Below, piece by piece: positions 53,002 through 62,076 of a stretch of DNA of 64,000 nt. Each line of letters begins with the position of its first letter. The first letter of the stretch is position 1. This DNA is from Bacteroidales bacterium (GTDB lineage: Bacteria; Bacteroidota; Bacteroidia; Bacteroidales; Muribaculaceae): positions 1-64,000 of the forward strand of contig JAAVFL010000025.1 in assembly GCA_014800795.1 (NCBI GenBank), given 5' to 3'. Both the position numbers and the translations under genes were made by a program. The notes beneath the pieces are model-generated. The model was not told the DNA's origin, made no database searches, and worked only from the letters and a program-made list of their open reading frames with translations.

Positions 53002-53508
53002 TCAATTTACTTTGAAATCGTATTTTATCTCTTTAAGATCCTCGTTGGCTTTCACAATTTTCTTACCGAGACTGTCGCGCCAGGAGTCATAGCGCGAGGC
53101 AAGAGCCGTATCGGCCAAAGCGAGGATACGGGTGGCAAGCACTCCGGCATTCATCGCCCCGTCGATTCCTGTCGTCGCCACAGGAATGCCCGGGGGCATC
53201 TGGGCTATAGACAACAGGGCATCCTCACCCTGAAGGGTTGCGGACAGGGGGACACCAATTACCGGAAGAGCTGTGATAGCCGCTATCACTCCGGGCAAAG
53301 CCGCGGCCATTCCGGCCCCCGCTATGATTACCTTAACACCGCGACCGGATGCATTATGTGCGAAATCAGCTACCTCTTCAGGGGTCCGGTGGGCGGAAAG
53401 CGCCAGCATCTCGAACGGAATCTGCATGCTGTTGAGAAATTCCGCGGCTTTTTTCATCACGGGAAGATCAGAAGTACTCCCCATTATAATACTCACTTGA
53501 GGATTCAT
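53002..53508 (-). CDS. purE: N5-carboxyaminoimidazole ribonucleotide mutase
   Basis: 168 residues with the PurE class I signature GSTSDLPVMKKA (10-21) and the SAHRTPEE loop (His is catalytic). Moves CO2 from N5 to C4 of AIR in purine synthesis. The ATG at 53508 is preferred over the upstream 53529 because it starts the canonical MNPQVSIIMGS N-terminus. 8 bases upstream of ispG. Confidence 0.95.
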   Translation of the reverse strand: MNPQVSIIMGSTSDLPVMKKAAEFLNSMQIPFEMLALSAHRTPEEVADFAHNASGRGVKVIIAGAGMAAALPGVIAAITALPVIGVPLSATLQGEDALLSIAQMPPGIPVATTGIDGAMNAGVLATRILALADTALASRYDSWRDSLGKKIVKANEDLKEIKYDFKVN

Positions 53509-53552
53509 ATAATTTATTTTATTTGTCAACTGAAATACTTAAACATTTCCTA

Positions 53553-54197
53553 TTACTGAAAATAAGGTATCGACGCACCATGCATGAGCCATGCCGGAAG
53601 AAAAATGCACACGAAACCATTCAGAAATCCGGCTGCTACCTGCATCAGTGTATGGCGTTCAAGAATGAGACGCGAGGTGCATACACAACCTGCCACTATT
53701 ACCACACTGATAAATTCCCATTGCAGATCGGTCACCGAGTTACCACTGCACATAAGGAAAAAAATCATGGCGCAAAGACCACCTACACCCGTTGCATGCC
53801 CGCTTATTTTCCAACGGCTGTTGACCACTACAAGCACCAGCAAAGCAAGCGCTCCACCTTCCATAAACATCGACAGCCACAACGGAGCATGCACGCAATA
53901 GTAATAAATTCCCGTTGCCACATATCCTGCCATACATATGAGATAGGGCCATGTACGCTCCGTGCGTTCATTGAGCATCGGATCTTTCACCACTCCCGTG
54001 CGGGAAAGGAGAAATATTCCTATTACGGGCAAGACACATGTTGCCACGAAGGTCACAGACGTAACTATTAGTTTTGCCTTGACAGGACTATAACAAAGAT
54101 ACGAAAGCCACATGGCCATCAGTATGCCATATGTCCCCATGAGCAATGGAGAAAATATTGTGGAAAAGAATTTTGCTATCGTTGTTGCCGTTTTCAT
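53553..54197 (-). CDS. PAP2-superfamily-like membrane phosphatase with altered third motif
   Basis: 214 residues, six hydrophobic segments. Phosphatase motifs are partly conserved: NERTERTWP (motif 1 region, R78 and R81), ISGH (131-134) and SRLILERH (175-182). The last Asp of the classical SRx5HxxxD is replaced by Gln (Q186), so activity is uncertain. It might act on undecaprenyl-pyrophosphate or phosphatidyl lipids. Lies between rpoN and purE in one transcript direction. Confidence 0.7.
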   Translation of the reverse strand: MKTATTIAKFFSTIFSPLLMGTYGILMAMWLSYLCYSPVKAKLIVTSVTFVATCVLPVIGIFLLSRTGVVKDPMLNERTERTWPYLICMAGYVATGIYYYCVHAPLWLSMFMEGGALALLVLVVVNSRWKISGHATGVGGLCAMIFFLMCSGNSVTDLQWEFISVVIVAGCVCTSRLILERHTLMQVAAGFLNGFVCIFLPAWLMHGASIPYFQ

Positions 54198-54260
54198 GTT
54201 TAATTTTCTGTTAACAATGAGTCGTCTGTCATTCTTGATTTCTTCTGCCGGATATTATTC

Positions 54261-55754
54261 TCAAACCTGTCGGCGCAGGCGAGCTACCTGAATCCCCATT
54301 CCCTCACGGTATTTCGCCACCGTGCGCCTGGCTATATCAAGGCCGGCATCAGCAAGGCGCTGTGTTATTTCCCTGTCGCTCAGCGGATGGTGTTTATCCT
54401 CTCCCTCTATTGCCTCCCTTATCAAGGCCATAACTTTATTGGACGTCACAGAATCGTCGTCGTCGCGCAAACGCTCGTTAAAAAACTTTTTAAGCGGGTA
54501 TATTCCCCTGAGAGTAGCCACATATTTCCCTTGGGTGGCACGTGAGATTACCGACAGGTCGTAACCGGTAAGGGCAGCGACATCTTTCAGAACCATCGGT
54601 TTTATATCCTCCTCATCCTCTGACAGGAAAAAATCGCGCTGTAGTTTCACTATGGCGCTCATAACATTGAAAAGGGTCTGCTGGCGCATATTCACCACCC
54701 TGATGAAATTACGTGCGTCGTCGCGTTTGGAGCGAATGAAAGCCCGGGCTTCATCGTGGTTCGGAACCGAGTCCGATGCAAGGACATCATCGTCGGCAAA
54801 CGAACTTTCGATCCGCAGTTCCGGAACACGGTTGAGTGAACTCAAATGAATTACACCGTCGTCGGAAGCTTCTACAAAGAAATCTGGCGAAATTCCGCGG
54901 CTGCTGTCCTCCATTCTGCCGTCGGGCACTCCTCCCCCGGGTTTCGGATCAAGACGTAGTATTATTGCAGCAGCCTCGTTCACGTCATCTACCGAGATAC
55001 CTAAACGCCCGGCTATGCGGCTGTAATGTTTTTTTGCGAGAAGATCGAAATTATTGGCTACGATTTCCACTGCCGTCAACGTAGACGCCGTGCGTGGAAG
55101 CCGCCGCAGCTGCAGAAGCAGGCAATCACGAAGATCAGTGGCTCCCACACCAGCGGGATCAAGTCCTCTTACCATCTCCAGAATCCGATCCATCTCTTCC
55201 ATATCCACATCCTCACCCTGATGTATGGCTATATCATCCGCTATCGCCTGAAGCGAGCGTGTAAGATATCCGTTTGGATCTATGTTACCGACAATATAAC
55301 GTGCCACACGCATCCCTTTCTCATCAAGCGGCAACTCGGCCACCTGCCTCATAAGACGCTCGGTAAGTCCCTCGCCATCGGCTCCCACTGACTGTTCGGG
55401 ATACTGCATGTCACGCGCGTATGTTCCCCTGTAAACCGGAATATGCAGCAGTTCATGGCTCTGTCCGGTATCGAGGTAACCGGGCATTTCATCTTCGGAG
55501 CTGAAATCGGCCCTCTGCATCTCATCGGAACTCTCTGTAAATTTATCACCGTCTTCGGTCACCGTTTCCGCATCGGCACCTTCCTGCATATGCGAATCAT
55601 CAACCGCTTCAAGAGCCGGCATTTCATCAAGAGCGCGGTGAACCTCATCCTCCATCTCGGGACCGGTCATCTCAAGCATGCGCACGAACTGCACCTGCAG
55701 CGGCGTAAGCCTCTGCGTCTGTTTTATTTCAGTTGTTATACGCTGCTTCATCAA
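54261..55754 (-). CDS. rpoN: RNA polymerase sigma-54 factor
   Basis: 497 residues. A Gln-rich region I (EIKQTQRLTPLQ) that contacts activators, an acidic region II, core-binding domain, and the RpoN box ARRTVAKYRE (475-484) that reads the -24 element. This is the alternative sigma factor that needs AAA+ activators; none is present in the window. The previous gene in the operon is the HD protein. Confidence 0.97.
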   Translation of the reverse strand: MMKQRITTEIKQTQRLTPLQVQFVRMLEMTGPEMEDEVHRALDEMPALEAVDDSHMQEGADAETVTEDGDKFTESSDEMQRADFSSEDEMPGYLDTGQSHELLHIPVYRGTYARDMQYPEQSVGADGEGLTERLMRQVAELPLDEKGMRVARYIVGNIDPNGYLTRSLQAIADDIAIHQGEDVDMEEMDRILEMVRGLDPAGVGATDLRDCLLLQLRRLPRTASTLTAVEIVANNFDLLAKKHYSRIAGRLGISVDDVNEAAAIILRLDPKPGGGVPDGRMEDSSRGISPDFFVEASDDGVIHLSSLNRVPELRIESSFADDDVLASDSVPNHDEARAFIRSKRDDARNFIRVVNMRQQTLFNVMSAIVKLQRDFFLSEDEEDIKPMVLKDVAALTGYDLSVISRATQGKYVATLRGIYPLKKFFNERLRDDDDSVTSNKVMALIREAIEGEDKHHPLSDREITQRLADAGLDIARRTVAKYREGMGIQVARLRRQV

Positions 55755-55778
55755 CCTTAATGGTTCTTCATCCGGTTA

Positions 55779-56417
55779 TCAGAGTTCGTCGATCTCACCT
55801 CCATTGCGTTCCATAATGGCAGCCGCCAGCGAATCGCCGGTCTGCACTATCGCAACCAGCGGATAAAGTTTGCGGGCTGCATCATAGTTGCGGCAATCCT
55901 CGAAGCTATTCTGGTTGACACCCCACGCTCCCATATGCCAGCGGATGGCAAGCATTTCATCGTCGCTGAGTTCCATTCCGCTGCATAAGGCCAGAATCAC
56001 CGATTTCTCTCCATGGCCCATTGGGAAATTTCTGTAGGTAACCTTATATCCTTCAGAATCTTCCCATTGTCCTAAGGCATTTTTCTTTTTCTTCACCGAA
56101 CGGCGGTAAATATCGGTTTTGCATATGTCGTGGAGCAACGAGGCTATTATTATGCTGTCACGGCTCACCTCGGTGGCGAGCGATGGTTCCACCGTTTTCA
56201 TACCCTCCCATACGGCCAGGGCGGCTTTACATGCGTTCAACGAATGCTGCGCCAGACCACCCTCTACATTCAGATGGTGACCGGCTGATGCCGGGGCTTC
56301 GAAGAATCCCTGCCTTTCAAGGTCCTCGAGCATCCCGTCCACCCCTTCACGACCGGTTGACCGCAGAAGTGTCTCAAACTCTTCCTTACACACCTTGGCA
56401 TCTATCTTTTCACTCAT
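55779..56417 (-). CDS. HD-domain phosphohydrolase
   Basis: 212 residues. Metal ligands H58 (in QHSLNAC), H96-D97 (LLHDICKTD) and a later D (TGDSLAA) form an HD active site; helix-rich throughout. Possible 5'-nucleotidase or cyclic-dinucleotide hydrolase; the substrate is not known. Operon partner of rpoN (24-base gap) and folB (25-base gap). Confidence 0.8.
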   Translation of the reverse strand: MSEKIDAKVCKEEFETLLRSTGREGVDGMLEDLERQGFFEAPASAGHHLNVEGGLAQHSLNACKAALAVWEGMKTVEPSLATEVSRDSIIIASLLHDICKTDIYRRSVKKKKNALGQWEDSEGYKVTYRNFPMGHGEKSVILALCSGMELSDDEMLAIRWHMGAWGVNQNSFEDCRNYDAARKLYPLVAIVQTGDSLAAAIMERNGGEIDEL

Positions 56418-56442
56418 TTCATTTCCGGTTTAGTTTTTATGC

Positions 56443-56805
56443 TCACCATTCCAGACATACGGATGCGCCGCTCATGGCTGCCGACACGGGTGGAGTTACT
56501 TTCACTACTTTCAGAAATCCGCCTCGCACATCAGGCCACTTTTCACATATTTCCTTCCTGAGTGCGACAGCCACACTCTCGAGAAGATCGCGCGGTTCGG
56601 CCATTACCTCCTTCACCAGTCCGGCAAGTTCGGCATAGTTTACCGTAGAGGCTATATCATTGATATCCCTCTCATCCGTATCGTCTGCTATCTCATACCA
56701 TACGCCTACACTTACCTCGAACATATTCCCGACTTTTCTCTCCTGAGGGAACATTCCGTGACGGGCATGTACACGCTGGCGGTCTATTGCCACTGTGAGC
56801 CTCAT
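56443..56805 (-). CDS. folB: Dihydroneopterin aldolase
   Basis: 120 residues. Folate pathway enzyme that cleaves dihydroneopterin to 6-hydroxymethyl-dihydropterin. Conserved residues include E22 (GMFPQERK), Y57 (VNYAEL), E76 (LLESVA) and catalytic K102 (KVVKVTPP). Typical length. Confidence 0.93.
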   Translation of the reverse strand: MRLTVAIDRQRVHARHGMFPQERKVGNMFEVSVGVWYEIADDTDERDINDIASTVNYAELAGLVKEVMAEPRDLLESVAVALRKEICEKWPDVRGGFLKVVKVTPPVSAAMSGASVCLEW

Positions 56806-56826
56806 ATTCCTATAGCTGTCAGACAG

Positions 56827-57663
56827 TTATTCAGGCAGACGCGAAGCTGCGGTTGCAGCCTGCCGGCGGGCTATCTCAATAGTCTTCTCAAGTTTCTGAC
56901 GCTGTACCTGATTATCGCGTGCGCGTATCAGAGCCCGGCTGTAATTATATGCGTTGGCAATGCCCTGAACCTGGGCCGACGTTAGTTTCATTGTCTTCCC
57001 CTTCCCCCCTGTAAACTGCAAGGTTACCGGAGCCGACGGGTTGGCTTGAAGACTTGCCACTGTGGCAGCTCCGATGGTATCGCTCTGTTCGGGCGAGAAC
57101 GTGATAACCTCTCCCCCTCCGATGCGATAGTTGCTTTCTCCGTCGTAAGCCAATTCAGGTGTGGAGGCGCTTCCGGCCGCACCGTTCACAGCTATAGCGG
57201 TATGCTTCACCGATGGATTTACGGAAGAAACTATATAGAACTGACCGATTTCCGATACGCGCGCCTCGATTCCCGTTGAGTTCATGAACGATGGGTCATA
57301 GGCTTTTTCGTCAATCCAATATCCCTCTATCATTCCGGGAGTCTTGATCCATTTCAGGTGTGGTTTCAGATTCTCCATCGCCGACTTGTCTACAACATCG
57401 GTTGAATCTATCTGTGCGATACGTATAGTAGCAAGCTGTTCAATCGCCTGCGGACGGAGAACCATCCCCTCGCGCTGTATTTCCATCTCCCCGGGAAATC
57501 CTTTCTGGAGCGAATCAAGCAGAACAGTTGCGCGGGTATAATCCTGAGCCTCGAAAGCTTCGGTTGCAGCCGCCAGAAGGGCACGCGCCTGCGGATCTTC
57601 CTTATGTCCTGAACATGCCGCCAGAAGAAGTCCGGCCGACATAAGAGCCAATATCTGTTTCAC
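56827..57663 (-). CDS. Lipoprotein of unknown function
   Basis: 278 residues with lipobox LLAAC (C17). A TPR-like helical stretch (about 27-60: ALLAAATEAFEAQDYTRATVLLDSLQ) is followed by a beta-rich middle region (90-210) and a C-terminal coiled coil (215-278, rich in A, R and Q). No enzyme signature. It is the first gene of the folB-HD-rpoN set, with its own promoter box at 57702-57709. Confidence 0.75.
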   Translation of the reverse strand: MKQILALMSAGLLLAACSGHKEDPQARALLAAATEAFEAQDYTRATVLLDSLQKGFPGEMEIQREGMVLRPQAIEQLATIRIAQIDSTDVVDKSAMENLKPHLKWIKTPGMIEGYWIDEKAYDPSFMNSTGIEARVSEIGQFYIVSSVNPSVKHTAIAVNGAAGSASTPELAYDGESNYRIGGGEVITFSPEQSDTIGAATVASLQANPSAPVTLQFTGGKGKTMKLTSAQVQGIANAYNYSRALIRARDNQVQRQKLEKTIEIARRQAATAASRLPE

Positions 57664-57701
57664 TGTCGTATAATTTAATTTTGCGGAAGAATATCCTGCT
57701 G

Positions 57702-57709
57702 CAAATTTA
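57702..57709 (-). promoter_or_regulatory. Promoter -7 box of the lipoprotein-folB-rpoN run
   Basis: TAAATTTG on the minus strand, about 38 bases before the ATG at 57663. Confidence 0.5.
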
Positions 57710-57744
57710 GCGATTTTTCAGAAGAATCTTGCTATGCAGGCCGA

Positions 57745-60036
57745 TCAGTTTACACGCTCCACATCCTTAACACCCTTTACTGTGCCGATTTTCTTTATTA
57801 ATGAACCGAGCATGCGTGTATCGGCTATACCGATAACGAGATGGCCTTGAAAAAGTCCGTCGTGTGAGTCGATCGATATACTGCGCAGACTCACATTTTT
57901 CTCCTTGTTTATTATAGAGGTGATATTGGTGACAATACCTATGTCATCACGTCCTACGACACGGAGGGTCACAGCGAACTGCTCACCTATTTTCCCGGAC
58001 CATCGCGTGGTTATCATCCGGTATGGATAGCGCTCACGGATATTGCGGGCATTCGGGCAGTCGGTGCGGTGAATCTTTATCACACCCTCCGACGAGATGA
58101 ATCCGAACACATCGTCGCCGTAGATAGGATTACAGCATTTTGCGAACTTATAGCTGATTCCCTTTATATCATTGCCGATCACAAGCACATCCGACGATGG
58201 CATTCCGGCCTCGGGAGCGTCGGGGGACTGACGAAGGGTAAACTCTTCGGCCGATACGGGGGCGCTATGCTGTTCGTTGTCTTTCACCGGAGCCTCGAAT
58301 GTCATATATTTCTCGGCCACGGAGTTCACGTCGAGCCTTCCTTCGGCGATATCGCTGAAGAAATCGGTTGAATTCTTGAAACCGAGTTTCTTAATCAGGC
58401 GGCTTAGTGTCGATTCCTCAAGGTCAATCTTACGGTTTTTAAAACGCCGTTCAAGCAATTCGCGGCCCAGATCGGCTGTGCGCCCCTGCTGTTCCTTCAG
58501 CGTCTGACGTATTTTGGAGCGGGCCTTGGAAGTAACCACATAGTTGAGCCAGTCGGCTTTAGGCTGTTGCGACGATGAGGTCTGTATCTCCACAGTATCG
58601 CCGCTGCGCAGCTTATAGGTGATCTTCTCGTTTTTGCCGTTCACACGCCCGCCTACACACGAACATCCCAGACGTGAATGGATATTGAAGGCGAAATCGA
58701 GCAGCGATGCTCCGGCCGGCAGACGATACAGGTCCCCTTTCGGGGTGAATACGAACACCTCCTTATCGTAGATATCCATTTTGAAATTGCGCATCAGCTC
58801 AAGCGGACCGGAATGAGCCGTTTCCAGAATGTCGCGCACATTGTTCATCCATGCATCCAGATTGCTCTCGCTCTTTATGCCCTTATAGCGCCAGTGAGCG
58901 GCAAGACCCTTTTCAGCCACAAGATCCATGCGCCGTGTACGGATCTGAACCTCCACCCATTTTCCCTCGGGACCGGCCACCGTTATATGCAGCGACTCGT
59001 ATCCGTTCGATTTCGGAATACTGATCCAGTCTTTCATGCGCGACGGATTGGGCTGATACATATCGGTAATAACCGAATATACCATCCAGCAGTCACTCTT
59101 CTCCTTCTCGGGAGGAGTATCAAGTATGATGCGTATTGCAAACAGGTCGTAGATATGGTCGATATCGTTTTTCTGCTTGCGCATTTTGTTCCATATGGAG
59201 AATATCGATTTGGTGCGCCCCTTGATATCGAATTTCAACCCCATTCCCTCGAGTTTCTCCTTGATTGGCCCGATAAACGATTCGATATACGCATCGCGGG
59301 CATTCTTGCGTTCGTTAAGCTGACGTGCTATCGAGGTATATGTGGCACGGTCGGTATACTTCAGCGACATATCCTCGAGTTCCGACTTGATGGAATACAG
59401 GCCGAGACGGTGGGCAAGCGAGGCATACAGATAGTTGGCCTCATACGCCACATCGCGCACCAGCTTCTCGTTCGGATGATGATTGATCGCCTTCATAAGC
59501 ACAAGGCGATCCACTATCATGATGATTATCACACGTATATCATCGGCGAACGTCATCAGAAGCCTCCGGAAGTTCTCGCTTTCCACCGCCACTCCACCGC
59601 GTTCGTATAGCGACGAAACCTTAAGCAGACCGCGAACCATCCGGGCGATATCCTCGCCCCATCTCTCCTCCACCTCTTCGGCCGTATGGTGGCCCGTCAG
59701 ACAGAGGGGATAGAGCAATATGGCGATTACCATATGGCGGTCAGGGCTCACACTGCGGCACAACTCTGCGGCGGTGGCCAGGCTCCGCAGAAGCGAGGAA
59801 TTGCCGAACTTGTCGCGACGGAAATGTCCCTCCCGTTCCGAAGTTGTCATAATCGCGCGCAATCCGCTGATATCCTCAGCCGAAACATCTCCCATATCCA
59901 CTGCGAACCCAAGCAACTCACGGTATACACCGGGAAGCCGACGGAGTTCATCATCTCTGAGACGATTGGCGGCAATCTGCTCTTCGGTCAGGGAGACCGG
60001 GGAGATACCTGACGATATTTTTTCTTTGTCGCTCAT
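57745..60036 (-). CDS. relA: RelA/SpoT-family (p)ppGpp synthetase with inactive HD domain
   Basis: 763 residues in the long RSH layout. The N-terminal HD domain (about 70-190) lacks its key residues: the usual LLHD is LLYP (107-110) and the usual DRLHNM reads DRLVLM (176-181), so ppGpp hydrolysis is not expected. The synthetase domain is intact (GRTKSIFSIW 273-282, D297, YESLH 346-350, VEVQIRT 361-367). TGS, a zinc-finger/CC region and a C-terminal ACT domain follow. So it should be a synthetase, stimulated by stalled ribosomes. A different SpoT-like hydrolase would be needed elsewhere. Confidence 0.93.
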   Translation of the reverse strand: MSDKEKISSGISPVSLTEEQIAANRLRDDELRRLPGVYRELLGFAVDMGDVSAEDISGLRAIMTTSEREGHFRRDKFGNSSLLRSLATAAELCRSVSPDRHMVIAILLYPLCLTGHHTAEEVEERWGEDIARMVRGLLKVSSLYERGGVAVESENFRRLLMTFADDIRVIIIMIVDRLVLMKAINHHPNEKLVRDVAYEANYLYASLAHRLGLYSIKSELEDMSLKYTDRATYTSIARQLNERKNARDAYIESFIGPIKEKLEGMGLKFDIKGRTKSIFSIWNKMRKQKNDIDHIYDLFAIRIILDTPPEKEKSDCWMVYSVITDMYQPNPSRMKDWISIPKSNGYESLHITVAGPEGKWVEVQIRTRRMDLVAEKGLAAHWRYKGIKSESNLDAWMNNVRDILETAHSGPLELMRNFKMDIYDKEVFVFTPKGDLYRLPAGASLLDFAFNIHSRLGCSCVGGRVNGKNEKITYKLRSGDTVEIQTSSSQQPKADWLNYVVTSKARSKIRQTLKEQQGRTADLGRELLERRFKNRKIDLEESTLSRLIKKLGFKNSTDFFSDIAEGRLDVNSVAEKYMTFEAPVKDNEQHSAPVSAEEFTLRQSPDAPEAGMPSSDVLVIGNDIKGISYKFAKCCNPIYGDDVFGFISSEGVIKIHRTDCPNARNIRERYPYRMITTRWSGKIGEQFAVTLRVVGRDDIGIVTNITSIINKEKNVSLRSISIDSHDGLFQGHLVIGIADTRMLGSLIKKIGTVKGVKDVERVN

Positions 60037-60059
60037 TGTTCAACATTTAAGTCGTTTGT

Positions 60060-60078
60060 TAGTCAACAACGTTGACTA
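60060..60078. promoter_or_regulatory. Palindrome upstream of relA
   Basis: TAGTCAAC-AAC-GTTGACTA: perfect 8-base arms with a 3-base centre, about 25-40 bases before the relA ATG at 60036. Candidate operator of a dimeric regulator. Confidence 0.4.
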
Positions 60079-60165
60079 AAGTTCCGTTCACTTTCGCCCG
60101 GTTTTCAGAGTATGTTCAGCTTAAAACTATTTAATCCGGATTTAAAAAAAACCGACACACACCCA

Positions 60166-60945
60166 TCAGTCCCGCTCATTCTCACCCTGTGAGATAATAT
60201 AATCCTTCACCTCCTGGAACAGGCGGGTTGCGAACACAAAATCGTTGAGAGCCTCGTTGGAAATGGTAAAAATCCGATTTTTATCCCCAACCCATTCGCG
60301 ATGTCCCTTGTTGAGGAACACGATATTGTCACCGATACCCAACACTGAGTTCATATCGTGGGTATTGATTATTGTAGTGATATCATACTCCACCGTGATG
60401 TCGTGCAGAAGTTCATCGATCAGAATAGATGTCTTAGGGTCAAGACCGGAGTTCGGCTCATCGCAGAACAGATACCGGGGGTTAAGCGCTATGGCGCGCG
60501 CTATAGCTACTCGTTTCTGCATACCGCCTGAAATCTCCGACGGATATTTGCTCTCCGCCCCGCCGAGATTCACACGGTTTATACAGAAATGGGCGCGCTC
60601 AAGCTGCTCCTCGCGGCTTTTGTCAGAGAACATCATAAGGGGGAACATCACGTTGCCCAACACGGTCTCCGAATCGAAAAGCGCCGATCCCTGGAACAAC
60701 ATACCTATCTCGTGACGCAGACGTTTTGTCTGACGGTCGGTCATCTTCAGCAGATCGCGTCCGTCATACAGAATCTCCCCCTTATCGGGACGTACGAGAC
60801 CGACAATCGATTTCATCAGAACCGTTTTGCCCGAACCGCTCTGACCGATTATCAGATTTGTCTTCCCCGAATAGAACTTCGCGCTCACATCGTGGAGAAT
60901 AGTCTTTCCGTCGAAAGATTTCGTTATATTCTTAACTTCGATCAT
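60166..60945 (-). CDS. mlaF: ABC transporter ATPase MlaF-like
   Basis: 259 residues. Walker A GQSGSGKT (34-41), signature ISGGMQKR, Walker B RYLFCDEPNSGLD. This matches the MlaF/Ttg2A family, the ATPase for inter-membrane phospholipid transport. Its start overlaps the stop of mlaE by 4 bases. A substrate-binding MlaD is not adjacent. Confidence 0.93.
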   Translation of the reverse strand: MIEVKNITKSFDGKTILHDVSAKFYSGKTNLIIGQSGSGKTVLMKSIVGLVRPDKGEILYDGRDLLKMTDRQTKRLRHEIGMLFQGSALFDSETVLGNVMFPLMMFSDKSREEQLERAHFCINRVNLGGAESKYPSEISGGMQKRVAIARAIALNPRYLFCDEPNSGLDPKTSILIDELLHDITVEYDITTIINTHDMNSVLGIGDNIVFLNKGHREWVGDKNRIFTISNEALNDFVFATRLFQEVKDYIISQGENERD

Positions 60946-61691
60946 TGCAGCAGGAGTTTTGTTAGGATTACGTCGAACAGCAGAATCAGGATACTGCTCG
61001 ACACAACGGCGTTCGTACTCGCTTTTCCCACCTCAAGGGCGCCACCCTTCACGTTATATCCGAAATACGACGACACTGACGCTATTATAAAGGCGAATAC
61101 CACCGATTTAATGATTCCGTACCACACATACCATTCGTTAAACAATGCCTGAATGCCGTAAAGATAACGCGAAACACTGATCAGATCAGTAAACACTGCC
61201 ACAAGCCAGCCTCCGGCCAGCGACGTCGCGATACAGAAAACGACCAGAACCGGCATGAACCCTACAAATCCCACAATCTTAGGCAACACCAGATAATTCG
61301 TGGAGTTGACACCCATTATATCAAGGGCATCGATCTGTTCGGTCACGCGCATGGTTCCGATTTCGGAAGCTATGCTCGATCCGACCTTTCCGGCCAGAAT
61401 CAGACACATGATTGAATTTGAAAACTCCAGAAGTACGATATCGCGCGTCGCAAGCCCTACCGTATACGCCGGCAACATCGGCGATTCGAAATTGAGCTGC
61501 ATCTGTATGATACACACTGCACCTATGAAAACCGATACCACCATTACCAGAGGTATGGAGTCGATACCAAGCTTCATAACCTCCTTTACCGTACGGCGTG
61601 CGAATACCCCCCATCTGTCGGGCAATCCGAACGCCCGTTTCAGAAACAGCGTGTATTTACCCAGATCCTCAAGCGCTTTTGTCAATATCAT
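60942..61691 (-). CDS. mlaE: ABC transporter permease MlaE-like
   Basis: 249 residues, five or six membrane segments, with the MlaE signature block IASEIGTMRVTEQIDALDIMG and GLATRDIVLLEFSN. Forms the inner-membrane channel for phospholipid movement with MlaF. The first residues form an amphipathic helix, as in E. coli MlaE. It lies downstream of tRNA-Ala. Confidence 0.93.
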   Translation of the reverse strand: MILTKALEDLGKYTLFLKRAFGLPDRWGVFARRTVKEVMKLGIDSIPLVMVVSVFIGAVCIIQMQLNFESPMLPAYTVGLATRDIVLLEFSNSIMCLILAGKVGSSIASEIGTMRVTEQIDALDIMGVNSTNYLVLPKIVGFVGFMPVLVVFCIATSLAGGWLVAVFTDLISVSRYLYGIQALFNEWYVWYGIIKSVVFAFIIASVSSYFGYNVKGGALEVGKASTNAVVSSSILILLFDVILTKLLLQ

Positions 61692-61796
61692 CGCAGAAAA
61701 ATAATTTTAGATCCCTTGTTCATAATCATAGCGATACGCTGCGCATCCGGTTCTAAACCCATACCCGGACACAGCGGCACATCATACCGGAATAGC

Positions 61797-61832
61797 AAAA
61801 AAGACGAATCAGGAAACAATGCCCGATTCGCC
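61797..61832 (-). terminator. Terminator of tRNA-Ala
   Basis: Arms 61803-61813 and 61822-61832 (GACGAATCAGG and CCCGATTCGCC, with wobble) followed on the minus strand by TTTTTT at 61802-61797. It separates the tRNA from mlaE. Confidence 0.7.
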
Positions 61833-61834
61833 TT

Positions 61835-61911
61835 TGGTGGAGTACAGCGGACTCGAACCGCTCACCTCGACACTGCCAGTGTCGCGCTCTAGCCAGATGA
61901 GCTAGTACCCC
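61835..61911 (-). tRNA. tRNA-Ala (GGC)
   Basis: 77-base cloverleaf with encoded CCA and anticodon GGC in the loop CTGGCAG. The acceptor stem carries the G3-U70 wobble that is the identity element for alanyl-tRNA synthetase. A promoter box lies upstream at 61957-61964 and a terminator follows. Confidence 0.97.
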
Positions 61912-61956
61912 GGATTTGCACCGCAGGGAAAAATATTAAGCTTCCCTTTTGCGGTA

Positions 61957-61964
61957 CAAAGTTA
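61957..61964 (-). promoter_or_regulatory. Promoter -7 box of tRNA-Ala
   Basis: TAACTTTG on the minus strand, about 45 bases before the tRNA 5' end. Confidence 0.5.
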
Positions 61965-62076
61965 ATCAAGAGTTTCGGAATATGCAAGAGCATACTACCG
62001 ATTTTTTAGCAGATATGGGCTCTTTTATGGTGTTTTCCGGATAAAGAAGCTGTATAACTGCCCGTCGGCCTCCAAA

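Noticed and set aside
58678-59610. 310-codon open frame on the plus strand
   Set aside because: Antisense to the synthetase domain of relA, no promoter box or domain.
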